Below are positions 10,635 through 21,797 of a DNA stretch of 64,000 nt, piece by piece. How positions within the stretch are numbered: the stretch's first letter is position 1; every line of letters begins with the position of its first letter. The stretch lies in the NCBI GenBank assembly GCA_015847255.1, contig JADLZK010011563.1:1-64000 (forward strand), given 5' to 3'. The DNA is from Hyparrhenia diplandra (taxonomy: Eukaryota; Streptophyta; Magnoliopsida; Poales; Poaceae). The position numbers and the translations under genes were made by a program. Below the pieces are notes generated by a model. The model was not told the DNA's origin. It saw only the letters and a list, made by a program, of their open reading frames with translations, and made no database searches.

Positions 10635-12491
10635 ATGATGCCCGACAATGTCGACAAGAGCAATGTCATTCAGCTCGGATGGATGACTGCCCGGCCGACC
10701 TAGAGGCCATGGTGAGAGATATGTGTGCAGCCTTCTTGCAAAAGTGCATGTCATGCTTCTCCAAGAGCAAGAGTGGTACAATCATCCAGAAGACAGATCT
10801 TCCAAAGATAGTGATGCCCGGTGACAAGGAATATGCTCAACAAGTTTCTGATGAAGAAGAGGGGGCAGGAAAGGAAGATGAAGAACCGACTCCTGAAGAA
10901 ATTCATCGGATGGAAGAGATTGTTGCAGCTGCCGTTGGAAGAGCAATGACTAATCACAACACGGTGTTCTTCAATACTTTCCGTGACATCATGAAGAGCA
11001 GCTTTGGACCTGAGTTGGATCAGCACTTTGCAGAACGGCTTGGTGAGCTTTCAGGGCCTAGATACATACATGTGCCAAAGCCACCACCAAAGAAAGGAGC
11101 TACAAATCAAGAAGCTGGAGGGGAGAACAAGACACCAGAAAAACCAGGAGAATCCGGAGCCAAGACATATGGAGAAGCGGCATTCGGTGCACCTGGGAAT
11201 CCTCCAGCGTACAACACCTACTCAATAGCTCCAATGGCCAGTGGGTTGCAAAGAAATCCCTTTGGCCCTGGTTATACAGAGTTCACTGACTACTCCACTA
11301 TTCATGCTATGCCGAATCCTGGATATAGACCAGCTGGACAGTCAGGAGGACAGTTTCATGGACCACAAGATTCAAATGTGGATATACTCTTAGCGAGGAT
11401 GGCCGATATGATGCAACACCAATTTGGGATTAAGCCCAAGAATCGGCCCTATGTGTATCAGTCACCATATCCTGATTGGTACGAGTGGCGCTTCCTTCAA
11501 GATTGAAGCCTCCAACCGACTTGACCAAGTTCTCTGGACAAGATGACACCTCTACTACCGAACACGTCAGTCGGTATCTGATCCAGTTGGGAGAGCTTGC
11601 CAATGATGAAGCATGGAGGATTCGCTTCTTCCCATCATCCCTTACAGGGCCGGCTTTCACATGGTTTGCCACATTGCCGGCCAACTCTATTGGAACATGG
11701 TGCGATTTGGAAGACAAATTCCATTCATACTTCTCTGATGGTTCCAATGAGAAAGAGCTCGTCGACTTGATGGGGTTGACACGAAGTATAATGAGACACC
11801 ACAAGAGTTCTTTGCGCGGAGTTCAGGGGAAACAAAGAATTCTCGCTATTCTCGAACTTGCCGGACCAGCGAGCTGCCATTTGTAGGCGTGGTGGCATGC
11901 ATCCGACCCGGGGAAAAGCTAGCCGGCATGGAGTTTGATGACCTTGGACAACTCTCAAGGCGCTTGTCACTCATGGCCAATCAGTTCCAGAGCATCAAGA
12001 AGGATACCCGTTTTCAGAAAGGGGGCAATGTGTCTTATCAGGCATATCACCACTTCCTGGAAGAAGGAGAAGATGAAGATGATGGCCAGGAAGACATAGC
12101 AGCTGCCAAATTCGCTTGGGGCAAGGAGCCTGTCCAGGTTAACCAGCGCTGGATGAAGACACTCAAGGGGGCATATGACTTCGACGTCTCCAAGTCGGAC
12201 AAACTCTTTGAGTTCTTGGTCAAGGAAGGACGTATCAAGCTACTGGAGAATCATTCTATGAGACGTCCAGATTGGGTCAAGACTGGGAAATATTGTGGCT
12301 TCCATGACATGATCACCCACAACATCAACGACTGCCGAATCTTCAGGCAGCAGATTCAGAGGGCTATACAGCAGGGTCTCCTCAAGTTCAACAACAACAT
12401 GAAGGTGGATAAGGAGCCCTTCCCGCCAGCATGGTTGCTTTCGATACATGCATGGTTTACGCCGGTGATCCTAAGGGCAAAGGCCCAATGA
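10635..12491 (+). pseudogene. gag: Gag of element D
   Basis: The likely start is one of two adjacent ATGs at 10635 and 10638, soon after the primer site. An early frame change near 10690 leads into an acidic, Pro- and Gly-rich N-terminal half. The capsid-like retrotransposon gag domain starts near 11510 (KPPTDLTKFSGQDD, then FPSSLTGPAFTWF) in another frame. After a further shift near 11780-11890, the part to 12491 ends in a zinc-knuckle-like YCGFHDMITHNINDC. Gag forms the virus-like particle and packages RNA. At least three frame changes break it. The low number of nonsense codons between shifts fits recent damage or sequencing indels. Confidence 0.8.
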
Positions 12492-13058
12492 AAGTGCCGA
12501 CTTACGAGAGGGCAAAGCAAAGTGGTTCGATTGACCCTAGTCGGCAAGTGTCCGATATAGAGCTCGGGGGCGTGGGTGTTCGGTTTCCAAATAGCCGAGC
12601 AGAGAAAGGAGAAACCTCCAAACTAAGGGTGACATCTCGTATATTCTTGAACAAATGGCAAAGACAAGAAGAAAAGCAATATCGTAGAGATCGGCGACTT
12701 GTAGAAGAGCAGAGGAATGCGAAGAGGAGATGTATCACCGAGAATAGGAGGAGTACATGAAAGAACGAGAGGAGTCTCATTGGGATTTGTCCTTTCTTTA
12801 GGCATTCTTTGGAATGAAGGCTTGAAGTCGCACGCTAGGAATAAGCGCTTGAATGTGGTGGAGCAATACCACGGGTGCAGGACAAGCATGAGTCAACCGC
12901 CGTCCCATCCAAGAAAGATCGGGGGCACGCTTCCCGGAGGATGATCGGCGTTTAAAAAATGAAGACAGTAAACCTCACGTCAGTAAAAGAATTGCAGATC
13001 AAACATAGGCTGATGTTGAGGATTACGATGATGATCCGGACTCTCCTCAAGAGTATGT
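12492..13058 (+). pseudogene. Gag-protease linker of element D
   Basis: A charged segment (KWQRQEEKQYRRDRRL, EEQRNAKRR) is followed by a short region that looks like a second, broken Cys/His motif near 12780-12860. Tat polyproteins have such a linker between Gag and protease. Several frame changes and stops are present. No separate function can be read. Confidence 0.5.
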
Positions 13059-13972
13059 GTGGCAAAAGGGACAATGGTGCCCTCTGGTCTAAGGAAAAGC
13101 CAGAAAAGAAGAGTCCAACGCCTCAGAAATAGGGAGCTTAAGGAAGCAACAGCCGAACGCAAACAAGTGTGGCGCCCAAAGAAGAAAACTCAGGAAGTCA
13201 GTCATTCGGTAGAAGAGTATTCGGCAAGTGGGCGTTCGGCAGATGTTAGCATGGTATTCTACATCCCGTTAGAGTTGACAGCACATACGGAGCAAGCCCC
13301 TGAGGATTCAGAGAAGGAAGATGCCTATTCGAATGATGATGCCTTTTCTGATCTTGACAGTAGAGAAATGATGGATCTTTTGGCGCAATTGACCATATCA
13401 TGGCAAGCAGTGTTTGATAAGCCGAAGGAACATAATCATCTGAAGCCTCTCTATTTAAAAGGATACCGAGCAGGGAAGCCTCTTTGACTCATATGTTTGT
13501 CGATGGAGGAGCTGCTATTAATCTCATGCCATATACAACATTCAAAGAGCTAGGGATGATTGATGAGGATCTACTAGAGACAGACATTGAGCTCAGAGAT
13601 TTTGCTGGAAAATTTTTAGATACCCATGGAGCCGTTTGTGTTGATTTGATGATCGGCTCAAAAATTATGATCACTACCTTCTTCGTGATCGATAGTGTGG
13701 GACCCTACAGTTTACTTCTTGGGAGAGATTGGATCCATGCTAATTGTTGTGTCCCATCCACTATGCATCAGATTCTCATCCAGTGGGATGGCGATGAAGT
13801 TGAGATAGTTCAAGCAGATGATTCTGAGGATATTGCAACTGCTGAGTCGTTGTGTCAGCAATATGATGGCGTCGAATGTTTCTCGGGAAAAGAATTAAAT
13901 GAAGGTCCTGTTAGTACTCATCACCAGGATCAACAGCCGATCCAAGCGGTTGGCATTCATGATGGTTTTTAA
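13059..13972 (+). pseudogene. Aspartic protease (retropepsin) of element D
   Basis: An acidic lead segment (TEQAPEDSEKEDAYSNDD) and a KPLYLKGYRAGKPL segment precede a +1 change at about 13484. The protease core follows: FVDGGAAINLMPY, where D-G-G stands for the D-[ST]-G catalytic triplet, and LLLGRDWIH, the conserved C-terminal glycine motif. Retropepsin cleaves the Gag-Pol polyprotein. The core domain is intact in one frame (13484-13972). Confidence 0.8.
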
Positions 13973-15085
13973 TGGGAACCCAATTGATGGTAACAAAGGA
14001 AAGCTTGGGCATGGTTTTAAGTCGGCTGATAAATTGGAAGAAATAGATATTGGCAATGGTGACAAACCAAGACCGGCTTATATCAGCGCTCAACTAGATC
14101 CAGAATTTAGAAAAGAACTAATAGATCTCCTCAAAGAATTCAAGGATTGTTTTGCTTGGGATTATTCGAGAGATGCACAGGCTAGATCGCTCGATTCTTG
14201 AACATCGATTGCCAATCAAGGAAGGATTTCAACCATACAAATAACCTCCTCGAAAGATTTATGAAGAGAAGGTATTGGCCAACGTGAAGAAAGAAATTGA
14301 GAGATTACTAGAAGTAGATTTCATTCGGCCATGCAGGTATGCAGAATGGATTTCCAGTATAGTTCCTGTTTACAAGAAAAACAGAAAGATGAGGGTTTGT
14401 ATAGATTTCAGAGATCTTAATAAAGCCACTCCTATGGATGGATATCCCATGCCAGTTGCTGATCTGTTAGTGGATGCCGCTCTTTGGGTATGAGATTATT
14501 AGCTTCATGGATGGGAATCTTTGGATACAATCAAATCTTTATGGCCGTTGAAGATATATCGAAGACCGCCAGTGTCTGGACATATTGGTTTGTTCGAATG
14601 GATTGTTATGACATTCGGTTTGAAGAATCTTTGGTGCAACTTATCAGAGAGCTATGAATTATATCTTTCATGAGTTGATTTGCAAAATAGTTGAAGTCTA
14701 CATTGATGATGAAGTCGTCAAGTCAAAGAGCTACAAGAAGCATCTGGCTGACCTGAGGAAGACGTTGGAGTGCACTAGGAAACATGGACTAAAGATGAAT
14801 CCAAATAAGTGTGCCTTTGGGGTCACAGCCGGTGAATTCCTAGGATTCTTAGTCCACAAAGGGGGAATCGAAGTAGGGAAGAAGAGCATGGAAGCTATAG
14901 AAAATATTGCTCCTCCCACTGACCTTACAGAGTTGCAGTCATTACTTGGGAAGATCAATTTCGTAAGAAGATTCATCTCTAATTTATCAGAAAAAGTCTT
15001 GCCATTTTCTCCTCTGTTGAAACTCAAGAAAGCTCAAAAGTTTGTGTGGAGTGATATACACCGAGAAAGCATTGGGCCGAAATAA
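13973..15085 (+). pseudogene. Reverse transcriptase of element D
   Basis: The N-terminal segment has ELIDLLKEFKDCFAWDY, then VKKEIERLLEVDFIRPCRY and MRVCIDFRDLNKATPMDGYP. Residues around FMDGNxGYNQI are present but frame-shifted at 14481-14634. The catalytic box reads VEVYIDDEVVKSK, followed by HGLKMNPNKCAFGV and LQSLLGKINFVRRFI. RT copies element RNA into DNA. At three places where the family has Ala-Gly codons, the sequence reads TCTTTGG and shifts the frame. These are discussed as probable artefacts. Confidence 0.85.
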
Positions 15086-15360
15086 AGGAATATATGAAAA
15101 TACCACTGTTTTGGTTCCTCCAAAATTTGGATAAACCTTTCAAGTTGTATGTGGCGGCCGATAATCTAACCATAGGGTCGGCCCTTATGCAAGAAGAAGA
15201 TGGAAAAGAGCGAGTGGTAGCTTATCTTAGCCGAAAACTTTTAGACCCAGAGACACGGTATTCGGCTATAGAAAAATTATGTCTATGTGTTTACTTCTCA
15301 TGCACTAAGTTTCGACACTATTTCTTGAACGCCCGAATGCATAATAGTCTCCAAATTTGA
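15086..15360 (+). pseudogene. RNase H (gypsy type) of element D
   Basis: PFKLYVAADNLTIGSALMQ, VVAYLSRKLLDPETRYSA and LCVYFSCTKFRHYFL are the usual RNase H landmarks directly after RT. This domain degrades RNA in RNA-DNA hybrids. The frame is lost at 15360, and the remaining C-terminal part (near 15361-15480) is read in other frames. Confidence 0.8.
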
Positions 15361-15499
15361 TGTGATTAAACACATGTTGTCAATGCCGATTTTAAATGGA
15401 AGAATCGGTAAATGGGTGTTGGCATTGTCAGGAGTTTGATTTAAAGTATGAATCGGCAAAGGCCGTTAAAGGTCAAATTATTCTTTGATTTTGTTACTC

Positions 15500-15905
15500 A
15501 ACATCGTAATCCGCCTGGCGACATGATTGGTATTACACCTCGGGCTTTATTCTTTGATGGGTCATCTTGTGAAAAAGGAGGAGGTGCAGGTGTTGTCTTT
15601 GATCTCACCCAAGGGGGCATCTTTTGAGTTTGCTATTTCCATTGATACTCTTGTCACTAATAATCGGGTAGAGTCGAAGCTTTACTCAGAGGACTCCAAC
15701 TTCTTGTTGGAATGGAAGCCGTTGCGGTTGAAATCTTTGGAGATTCTGAATTGGTGATCAAGCAAGCGACCGGCGAATATGAGTGTAGAAATGACATTCG
15801 AGGAATTTTTACGAAGAGTGTCAAAGAATCTTTGAGAACCTTCAAGATTGTAATCTTTCATCACATCAGGGAGCATAACGGAGAAGCTAACAGACTAGCT
15901 CAAAG
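15500..15905 (+). pseudogene. Archaeal-type second RNase H of element D
   Basis: After the gypsy RNase H comes FFDGSSCEKGGGAGVV, EFAISIDTLVTNNRVE, VEIFGDSELVIKQATGEY and FHHIREHNGEANRLA. This is the order of an archaeal-type RNase H: the DGS start, a central acidic SLEL/GDSEL region and a HxxREHN-like end. A second RNase H between RNase H and integrase is diagnostic for Tat-lineage elements. Frames switch near 15600 and 15660-15710. Confidence 0.8.
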
Positions 15906-17254
15906 TGCTTACGGATACAAGGACAATCAAGAAGTTCTCATTGCAGATTTATGTGCACTCTGTGGAAATCAAGGTGCCAATCAAATTAATAATGATTGGA
16001 GAACTGAAATTACCGAATACCTCAAAGATCCTTCGAAGAAAGTTTCTCGGAAACTCAGGTACAAGGCTATTAAGTTTGTGCTTCTTGATGATCAGTTATA
16101 TTACAAATCTCTAGATGGGATACTGCTTAAATGCCTGAGTCAAGAGGAAGCTAAAAAAGTAATGTATGAAGTACATGAAGGATTGTGTGGTGCACACCGG
16201 TCGACTTACGAATGAAGTGGGTAATGGGGGAGAGCAGGTACTTTTGGCCAACTATGCTTGAAGATTGTTTTGAGTATTACAAAGGATGTCAAGATTGTCA
16301 AAGGTTTGGTAATATTCAAAGAGCTCCCGCATCAGCGTTAAACCCCATTGTTAAGCCTTGGCCGTTCAGAGGATGGGGTATAGATTTAATTGGCCAGATC
16401 CACCCTCCATCAAGCAAAGGCCATAAGTTTGTACTTTTGGCCACTGATTATTTTACTAAGTGGGTTGAAGCTATCCCATTGAAGAAGGTCACATCAGAGA
16501 ATATGGTTGAGTTTGTAAAAGAGCACATAATTCACAGGTTTGGGATTCCTGAAACCATAACAACTGATCAAGGAAGTCAGTTTATCTCTGCCGAGTTTTG
16601 TGATTTTGCTGAGGAAATGGGAATCAAGCTATATAACTCATCCCCTTATTATGCACAAGCCAATGGTCAAGCTGAGGCTTCTAATAAAATTATGATTAAG
16701 ATTATCCAGAAAAAGATCGAAGAGAAGCCCAGAAGATGGCATTTGGTTCTTAATGAAGCGTTATGGGCCTATCGGATGGCATGCCATGGATCTACCAAAA
16801 CATCTCCTTATGAGTTAGTATATGGGCACCATGCAGTATTGCCATGGGAGATGCAATCAGGATCCAGGCGGGTTACATTACAGAAAGATTTGGCAAAGGA
16901 AGAATATAAAAATCTTATGATAGATGGATTGGAAGATCTGCATCAAATCCGTTTGAAAGCCTTTTGGAAAATATTGAGAAAAATAAGATACGTGTCGCCA
17001 AATATTACAACAAGAAAGTCAGAGTTAAAGAGTTTGCCGAAGGGGACCTCGTTTGGAAAGCATTGTTGCCGCTCGGAACTAAAGACAAAGCATTCGGCAA
17101 ATGGTCGCCCAATTGGGAAGGACCTTTTAGAGTATTGAGGTGTGTGCCCGGGAATGCATATGTCTTGATATCTTTACACGGGCAAGAATTTAGGTCAGCA
17201 ATCAACGGGAGGTTTTTGAAGAAATACTATCCTAGCGTTGAGGTTGGAGCTTGA
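15906..17254 (+). pseudogene. Integrase of element D
   Basis: A connector with LRYKAIKFVLLDDQLYYKS leads to a zinc-binding HHCC region (VHEGLCGAHRS, then CQDCQRFGN) across a frame change near 16210. The catalytic core is continuous from 16220 to about 16960: WGIDLIGQIHPP (D1), ETITTDQGSQFISAEF (D2) and YAQANGQAEASNK (E). After another shift the C-terminal domain has EGDLVWKAL and WEGPFRVLR, ending at 17254. Integrase joins element cDNA to the chromosome. No chromodomain follows, as is normal for Tat. Confidence 0.88.
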
Positions 17255-17581
17255 AAGGATGAGGTTAAACTTCCGATATAGCCGATGTATAAAAACATTG
17301 CCTTCAGCAGAAAAAATACTCCAAAGAGTGGGGAATAGCCAGCATATGAGCAATATGTTGCCTTGAGAATAAAATAACAGTAGCGAAAAATCGTTATTTA
17401 TGCGAGGGGTGGGTGCTATGAATTTTCATGTTGCCTTTGGGATAATTGATCGAGCAAATATTTATTAGAGGAAAAACTAGACGACAAGGTTATGCAAGCA
17501 GATGATAACAAGAGAAGCAAACATGATTTTTATTGATGGGCATGGCCGCCGCACAAAGGGTACATAGTATTTTACATTCTC

Positions 17582-18040
17582 TTAATTAAAAAGGCTATCA
17601 AGAACAGCCTTTAGATGACCAAATGCAACATTCATCCTCTGCGTGCGGTCGGGCCTTGGTGTGTCCGCTGCTTCGATCACTTGCCTGGTCACCTCAATCA
17701 AGCGATTAAACCTCCTCGCCACACCTACAAGGGAGAGTTGCTTCAAGAAGGTGAATCATGAAAGGGGAATCAATCAGAGGTTGCAACAAAGCTTCTTGTT
17801 CTTTTTACGCACATAGCGCTCTTGGGCTTCATCAAGCTTGTCATATTCCTCTTTTACATCTTCTATGTCTTCAATGGTTTGCTCATGAGACTCCCGGCTC
17901 TACTCGACGGCGCCTCCTGCGCCGTTGCGAGCTGGCGGCGGAGTTCCGCAATCTCAGCGTCACGAGGACTTGAGAAGTCATTGAGAAGGAGGGTCAGATT
18001 CGGCGTAAGGAAAGCATCAAAAGCACACAGGAAAGAAAAC
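17582..18040 (-). pseudogene. Antisense ORF in the 3' region of element D
   Basis: On the minus strand, 18040 to 17900 reads FDAFLTPNLTLLLNDFSS then DAEIAELRRQLATAQEA. After a frame change it continues EEYDKLDEAQERYVRKKNKK. A likely 3' acceptor (TTGTAG|GTGTGG, near 17730) is followed by an open segment with RRFNRLIEVTRQVIEAAD and FGHLKAVLDSLFN, ending at TAA 17584-17582. The heptad-like charged part suggests a coiled coil. It lies between integrase and the polypurine tract, opposite to pol, as antisense extra ORFs of Tat elements do. It shows no similarity I can see to the R1/R2 antisense gene. Confidence 0.5.
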
Positions 18041-18444
18041 TTACTCCATTGCTTGAAGTTAGGGTTGGCCGAATGCTTCAGATCTCAAGGGAAGAGGAAA
18101 AGGAGGAAGGAAAGCCTGGAGTATGAAAGAGATCTGGATGGCTGCTATTAGCAGAGAGGGTTCGCCTATGTTTATATACAAAAAGAAGGCCAAGAAGCAG
18201 AATTAAGACGGCTATAGAGAATCTGTTCGGTGCTTATCTTGAGAAGTGGGAACGACTGGCTTGCCGATTCACATAGGTGGAGATTTCGGTGTACAAGCTC
18301 CAAGAAGCAACTAAAGGGTTGAACAGTGTTGCAGGAAACCTCCAGAGAATGGGCCTTGTTAGTTTTAGCCCAGTTAAGAGCTTGGCCCGAGTTTTTGCAG
18401 ATCGTGGTCAATTTCGGAGCAAAAGGATATCATTTACTCCAAAA

Positions 18445-18457
18445 TTGAGGGGGCATA
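18445..18457 (+). other. Polypurine tract of element D
   Basis: TTGAGGGGGCATA sits immediately before the 3' LTR and would prime plus-strand DNA synthesis. Confidence 0.75.
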
Positions 18458-19167
18458 TGTTAACACCAAAATTTGGTAGAGCCTAAATGACGAAGAGGGC
18501 CGGCATGTGATGATTCGGTAAAGAGGTCATTTGGCTAGCAGTATAATAGCCATGAATAATCTTGTAGCATTCGGGAAGCCGCTGTTATTCGGCTAGAAGC
18601 CTGAGTCCGAAGAGGAATTGAGTACGAGATGGTTCGGCAAGCATGGAGCGTCAAGGAAGATATCCGGGCTGAGGGCCCACGTCATGTACAATCTCACGAC
18701 TCCGAAAAGACTTGGAGGACAATGTATCTTAGCTAGGTATTTTTGTTATGTTTATTCGTAATTAGTTAGGACTCGTCAAGCCCAGGGTATAAATATGAGA
18801 CCCCGGCAAGCGTAAAACAATCTACCAAATCAATACAACAAACCCGGCTCCGTGCCTTGGCTCCGTGCCACCCTTCGAGTCCGGTCGTGTCGTCGATCTA
18901 CTGCGAGAGGATTCATCGACCGTCGACCTCCGTAAATCTTGGCAACCTTGCACCATGTCTAGTATCGTCCAGCGGATTTAGATTATTGCAAGTAGTCTTG
19001 TTCATGCTTAGTATCGTCCAGGCGAATTTAAGCTATCAGGGGCAAGATGGTTCTTTGTCGATCATGAGCCATCCGGTGGGCTAAGGTCTGGCTTAGAGCT
19101 AGTTATCGGCTTCATTAGATCTGGCAAATCTAATGAATTCATTAAGTTATCAAGTGGTGCATGCTTC

Positions 19168-19203
<36 letters not shown>

Positions 19204-20058
19204 TTACAATTGCACACACTTTTTGCCCAATTTAGATTGATTTGGCTCGGCTTTATCTTATGTTAGATCTAGATGTCATCAATTCTTCCAATGCTCATCA
19301 TTAGCTTGTCATTAGATCTATCTGTTCTTTCATAGCTGAGCCTAGATCAATCTAGGTTGTCACGTGTTGCGGGTTCTTGCACGTTTAGTCATGAGTCGTG
19401 CGGCAGGCTAAGGTTTTGCGTGTGAGTTTCTTCTTCATGGACCCTGGTTCGGCAAGCTTGCCGAATACAGTTATATGTTTACTCGTATTTTACATGTGTA
19501 AGTCTACCTATCGTTAGAGTCTAGTCTAGCAGGCTGTATCATGCGGTGGATTAGCTTGTTGCAGTGTATCATGCGGTGGATAGCTGTTAGGACGAAGAGG
19601 GTTTAGAACGGTTAAGTCTGGCAAGTGGTATCATGCGGTGGATTAGCTTGTTGCAGTGTATCATGCGGTGGATTGCTGTTAGGACTGATCGGGATAAATC
19701 TCTGGCTTTGCTTCAGATTAAGTTTGCATATGTACTTTACTTGTTCAAACATGTCTTCTATGATCATTCGGCAACTGTTATTACATTACATCTTCATATA
19801 TGCTTACCGAATGCACTCATTATTTGCCGACAGATAGCTCTCATAGCTATATGTCTTTACATCTGGCCTTAGAGCCATACATGCGGAACTGTCTTGGTCT
19901 CACCAGGCATGTTCCGGATCTCACGTTTACCTCCTTGTCAAGTGCCAGGTCAAATTGATCGGCACGCCTTCGAATCAAGACACTCGGGCAGTCGAGTAAT
20001 GCCAGCTATTCCGGCTTGTCAGTGTGTGCGGCGCAGGAGTCAGGTTTTTGTGCCTACA
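18458..20058 (+). repeat. 3' LTR of element D (1601 bp)
   Basis: Same ends as the 5' LTR, but 353 nt are missing between two copies of ACTTTACTTGT. Outside that gap the two LTRs differ mainly at CTG, CAG, CCAGG and CCGG words. Examples are GATCGGCAAAT against GATCTGGCAAAT and GTCGGGTGG against GTCCAGCGG. Confidence 0.92.
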
Positions 20059-20415
20059 ACGGCAGGGTATCTTGGCAGCCCGACACATAAGGAAAAGTCA
20101 AAAAGAAAAAATCTATAGCATCCCGGGATATAGATGAAGCTTCATCGAGAAGATTTGGATTGCTGCGACCGGTAGATCCCAACGGTAGCGTATCTGGTCA
20201 ATAAATATGGCAGATTGTGTAGGGAACAAATTATCCCGAGAAACAAGGCAGGGACGCGTGGCAGCGCCTCAACGCGCACGCACCGGGGAAAGCGCAATAA
20301 TGGCAACTGATGCCGCCGCCTGCCACACGCACTCAACCCGGGGAATGGGGGAGTCACGGGGCCCGCGGGCGCAAGACGGTTACCCATGCGGCAACCCTAG
20401 GGATGCGGTCGAGGC
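20059..20415 (-). repeat. Tat element R2: rest of LTR and antisense promoter upstream
   Basis: Reverse-complement similarity to R1 about 5490-5840 continues here from the D target duplication, with shared CTTCTCGA, ATTGACCAGATACG and TTGTTCCC stretches. It joins LTR to internal 3' region, but the LTR start cannot be placed. Confidence 0.65.
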
Positions 20416-21290
20416 TATAATAGCGGCGCCTATCTCCGCCTCGTCTCATCCGCCTAGGCGAATCGTTCTTCTTCCGGGTCTTCGCCGTCCTCTTGCTCTG
20501 ATGGCGAGAGCTAGGGTTTGCGACCGCGCCGGCGGTTCTCGCCATCAATCGCGCCGCCACCGATTGCAAGAGGTAAGTACTGCAGTAGATCTGTTGATTT
20601 GCCACCGATTGAGTCCCAATGTAGTTGGATTTGGATACGGATTTGAACTATTTCGAAGTAAATGCGTGACACTATTCATCTTCTTGAAATGTTGCATCGG
20701 CGGGAGAACCAATCGAGACGGGATGGATCGCCGCGACGCGTGGGGCGCCCGTGGTCGCGGTGGAGGTCTTTGCCGGGAGGTCGTGGCGGTGCTGCTGGCG
20801 CGGGACGCGGCGGACCCATGCCCCCGGCAGCGGAAGATCCGTCATCCACATGGACCAAGAGTGGACCGCGTCGCGATCCACCGGCGACACCGCCCAGAGC
20901 TCATGGATGCCGGCGTCCCCGCTAGGGGCAGGTGTTGTTGCCGGCTGGAGGGTGCGGAGGTGGAACCGCACCCCATGCCTCGAACCTGATGAGGTAGTGG
21001 TGTTCGAGAGCCGCCGGCGTTTTTCGGCATGCCGCGCACCCGTTCCTCACGGGCTCCTCGCCTACTACGGGCTCTAGCTACGCCACTGCCGCCCGAACGC
21101 CATCCTTGACATCGCCATCTTCATCACCCTCTGTGAGTGCTTCCTCGGCATCCTCCCCAACCTCAATCTGTGGAGGTACTTCTTCTATGTCGGCTTGAAG
21201 GGGATTCGAGGGTCGTGCATCGCGGGCGGTGTGTATGTGAAGCTCGGGGGCGGGCGGGCCGAGTTCCCCACCACGCCCTTTGCCATCCAA
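20416..21290 (+). pseudogene. Antisense gene of Tat element R2 (Transposase_28-like)
   Basis: A TATA-like box (TATAAT, 20416-20421) is followed by ATG at 20501 and a 24-codon exon. This ends AAG|AG with the donor GTAAGTAC at 20573. Downstream is an SPNVV segment also found in R1. Then come TPCLEPDEVVVFES, HGLLAYYGL, LPPNAILDIAIFITLCECF, LGILPNLNLWRYFFYVGLKG and GGVYVKLGGGRAEF, read in alternating frames. The arrangement repeats the R1 minus-strand gene, so promoter, first exon and donor are conserved between two inverted copies. The domain resembles Pfam Transposase_28; its role is unknown. The gene is cut at 21491 by insertion of element E. Confidence 0.68.
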
Positions 21291-21491
21291 TGTGGCGCTG
21301 GTTCACGTGGTGGTTCTACTGCCGCAATCGGAGGTGCCGATACCGGCCGATCCGACCCGAGTGCCGGTGAGGCGACCAAGCTAGAACGAGGAGCCCCCGA
21401 CCAACGATATGTAGCGGGTGATGGAATTGGTGGCGATGATTGACAATCTGCATGTGGACGGCATTGACATCGCGCACACGTTCGTGGAGCG
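21291..21491 (+). other. R2 3' region, truncated by element E
   Basis: Continuation of the antisense gene body (FTWWFYCRNRR segment and beyond) up to the E insertion. GAGCG at 21487-21491 would be the left target duplication of E. Its partner lies outside the window. Confidence 0.5.
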
Positions 21492-21797
21492 TGTTGACAT
21501 CTGTTATAGCATAATTTTATAAGTCAATTAACATGAAATAAGGGCTTAAGTCAAAGACCAACATAAGTCTAGGGGTCTAACTAATGTATTTCCACGAGTT
21601 TTGGTGATACGTGACTTTCGGGGACTTGATAGATAAATGCGAGAGAAGAATGGAGAAAGTTTGGAATATACAAGACATATGATGACAAGACTTGACCGTG
21701 AAGTAACTCAACCCGAAAAGTGGACTAATACATTCTAGAAGATACCAGAGAACACCAGAAAAGACGGGATGCCAAGGTGGCATGACACCCTGGCGGC
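21492..21797 (+). repeat. 5' LTR of element E, segment 1
   Basis: TGTTGACATCTGTTATAGC start, nearly identical to 63144-63450. It ends at the GCGGC target duplication of element A. Confidence 0.92.

Larger units (their letters stand above)
8638..20058 (+). mobile_element. Element D: Tat-lineage Ty3/gypsy retrotransposon
   Basis: The element runs from TGTTAACACC to GTGCCTACA, with LTRs at both ends, a primer-binding site, gag, protease, RT, RNase H, a second archaeal-type RNase H, integrase, an antisense ORF in the 3' region and a polypurine tract. The dual RNase H places it in the Tat lineage. The flanking 5-mers are ACGGT on the left (8633-8637) and ACGGC on the right (20059-20063), a target duplication with one C/T difference. 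Every coding domain is broken by small indels, so as read it cannot make a full polyprotein. The domain order is intact. Confidence 0.9.

Noticed and set aside
20207..20989. 260-codon plus-strand frame read as one protein
   Set aside because: It crosses the antisense TATA, the first exon and the intron without regard to their borders. The conserved parts are better explained by the spliced antisense gene, and the rest is chance.
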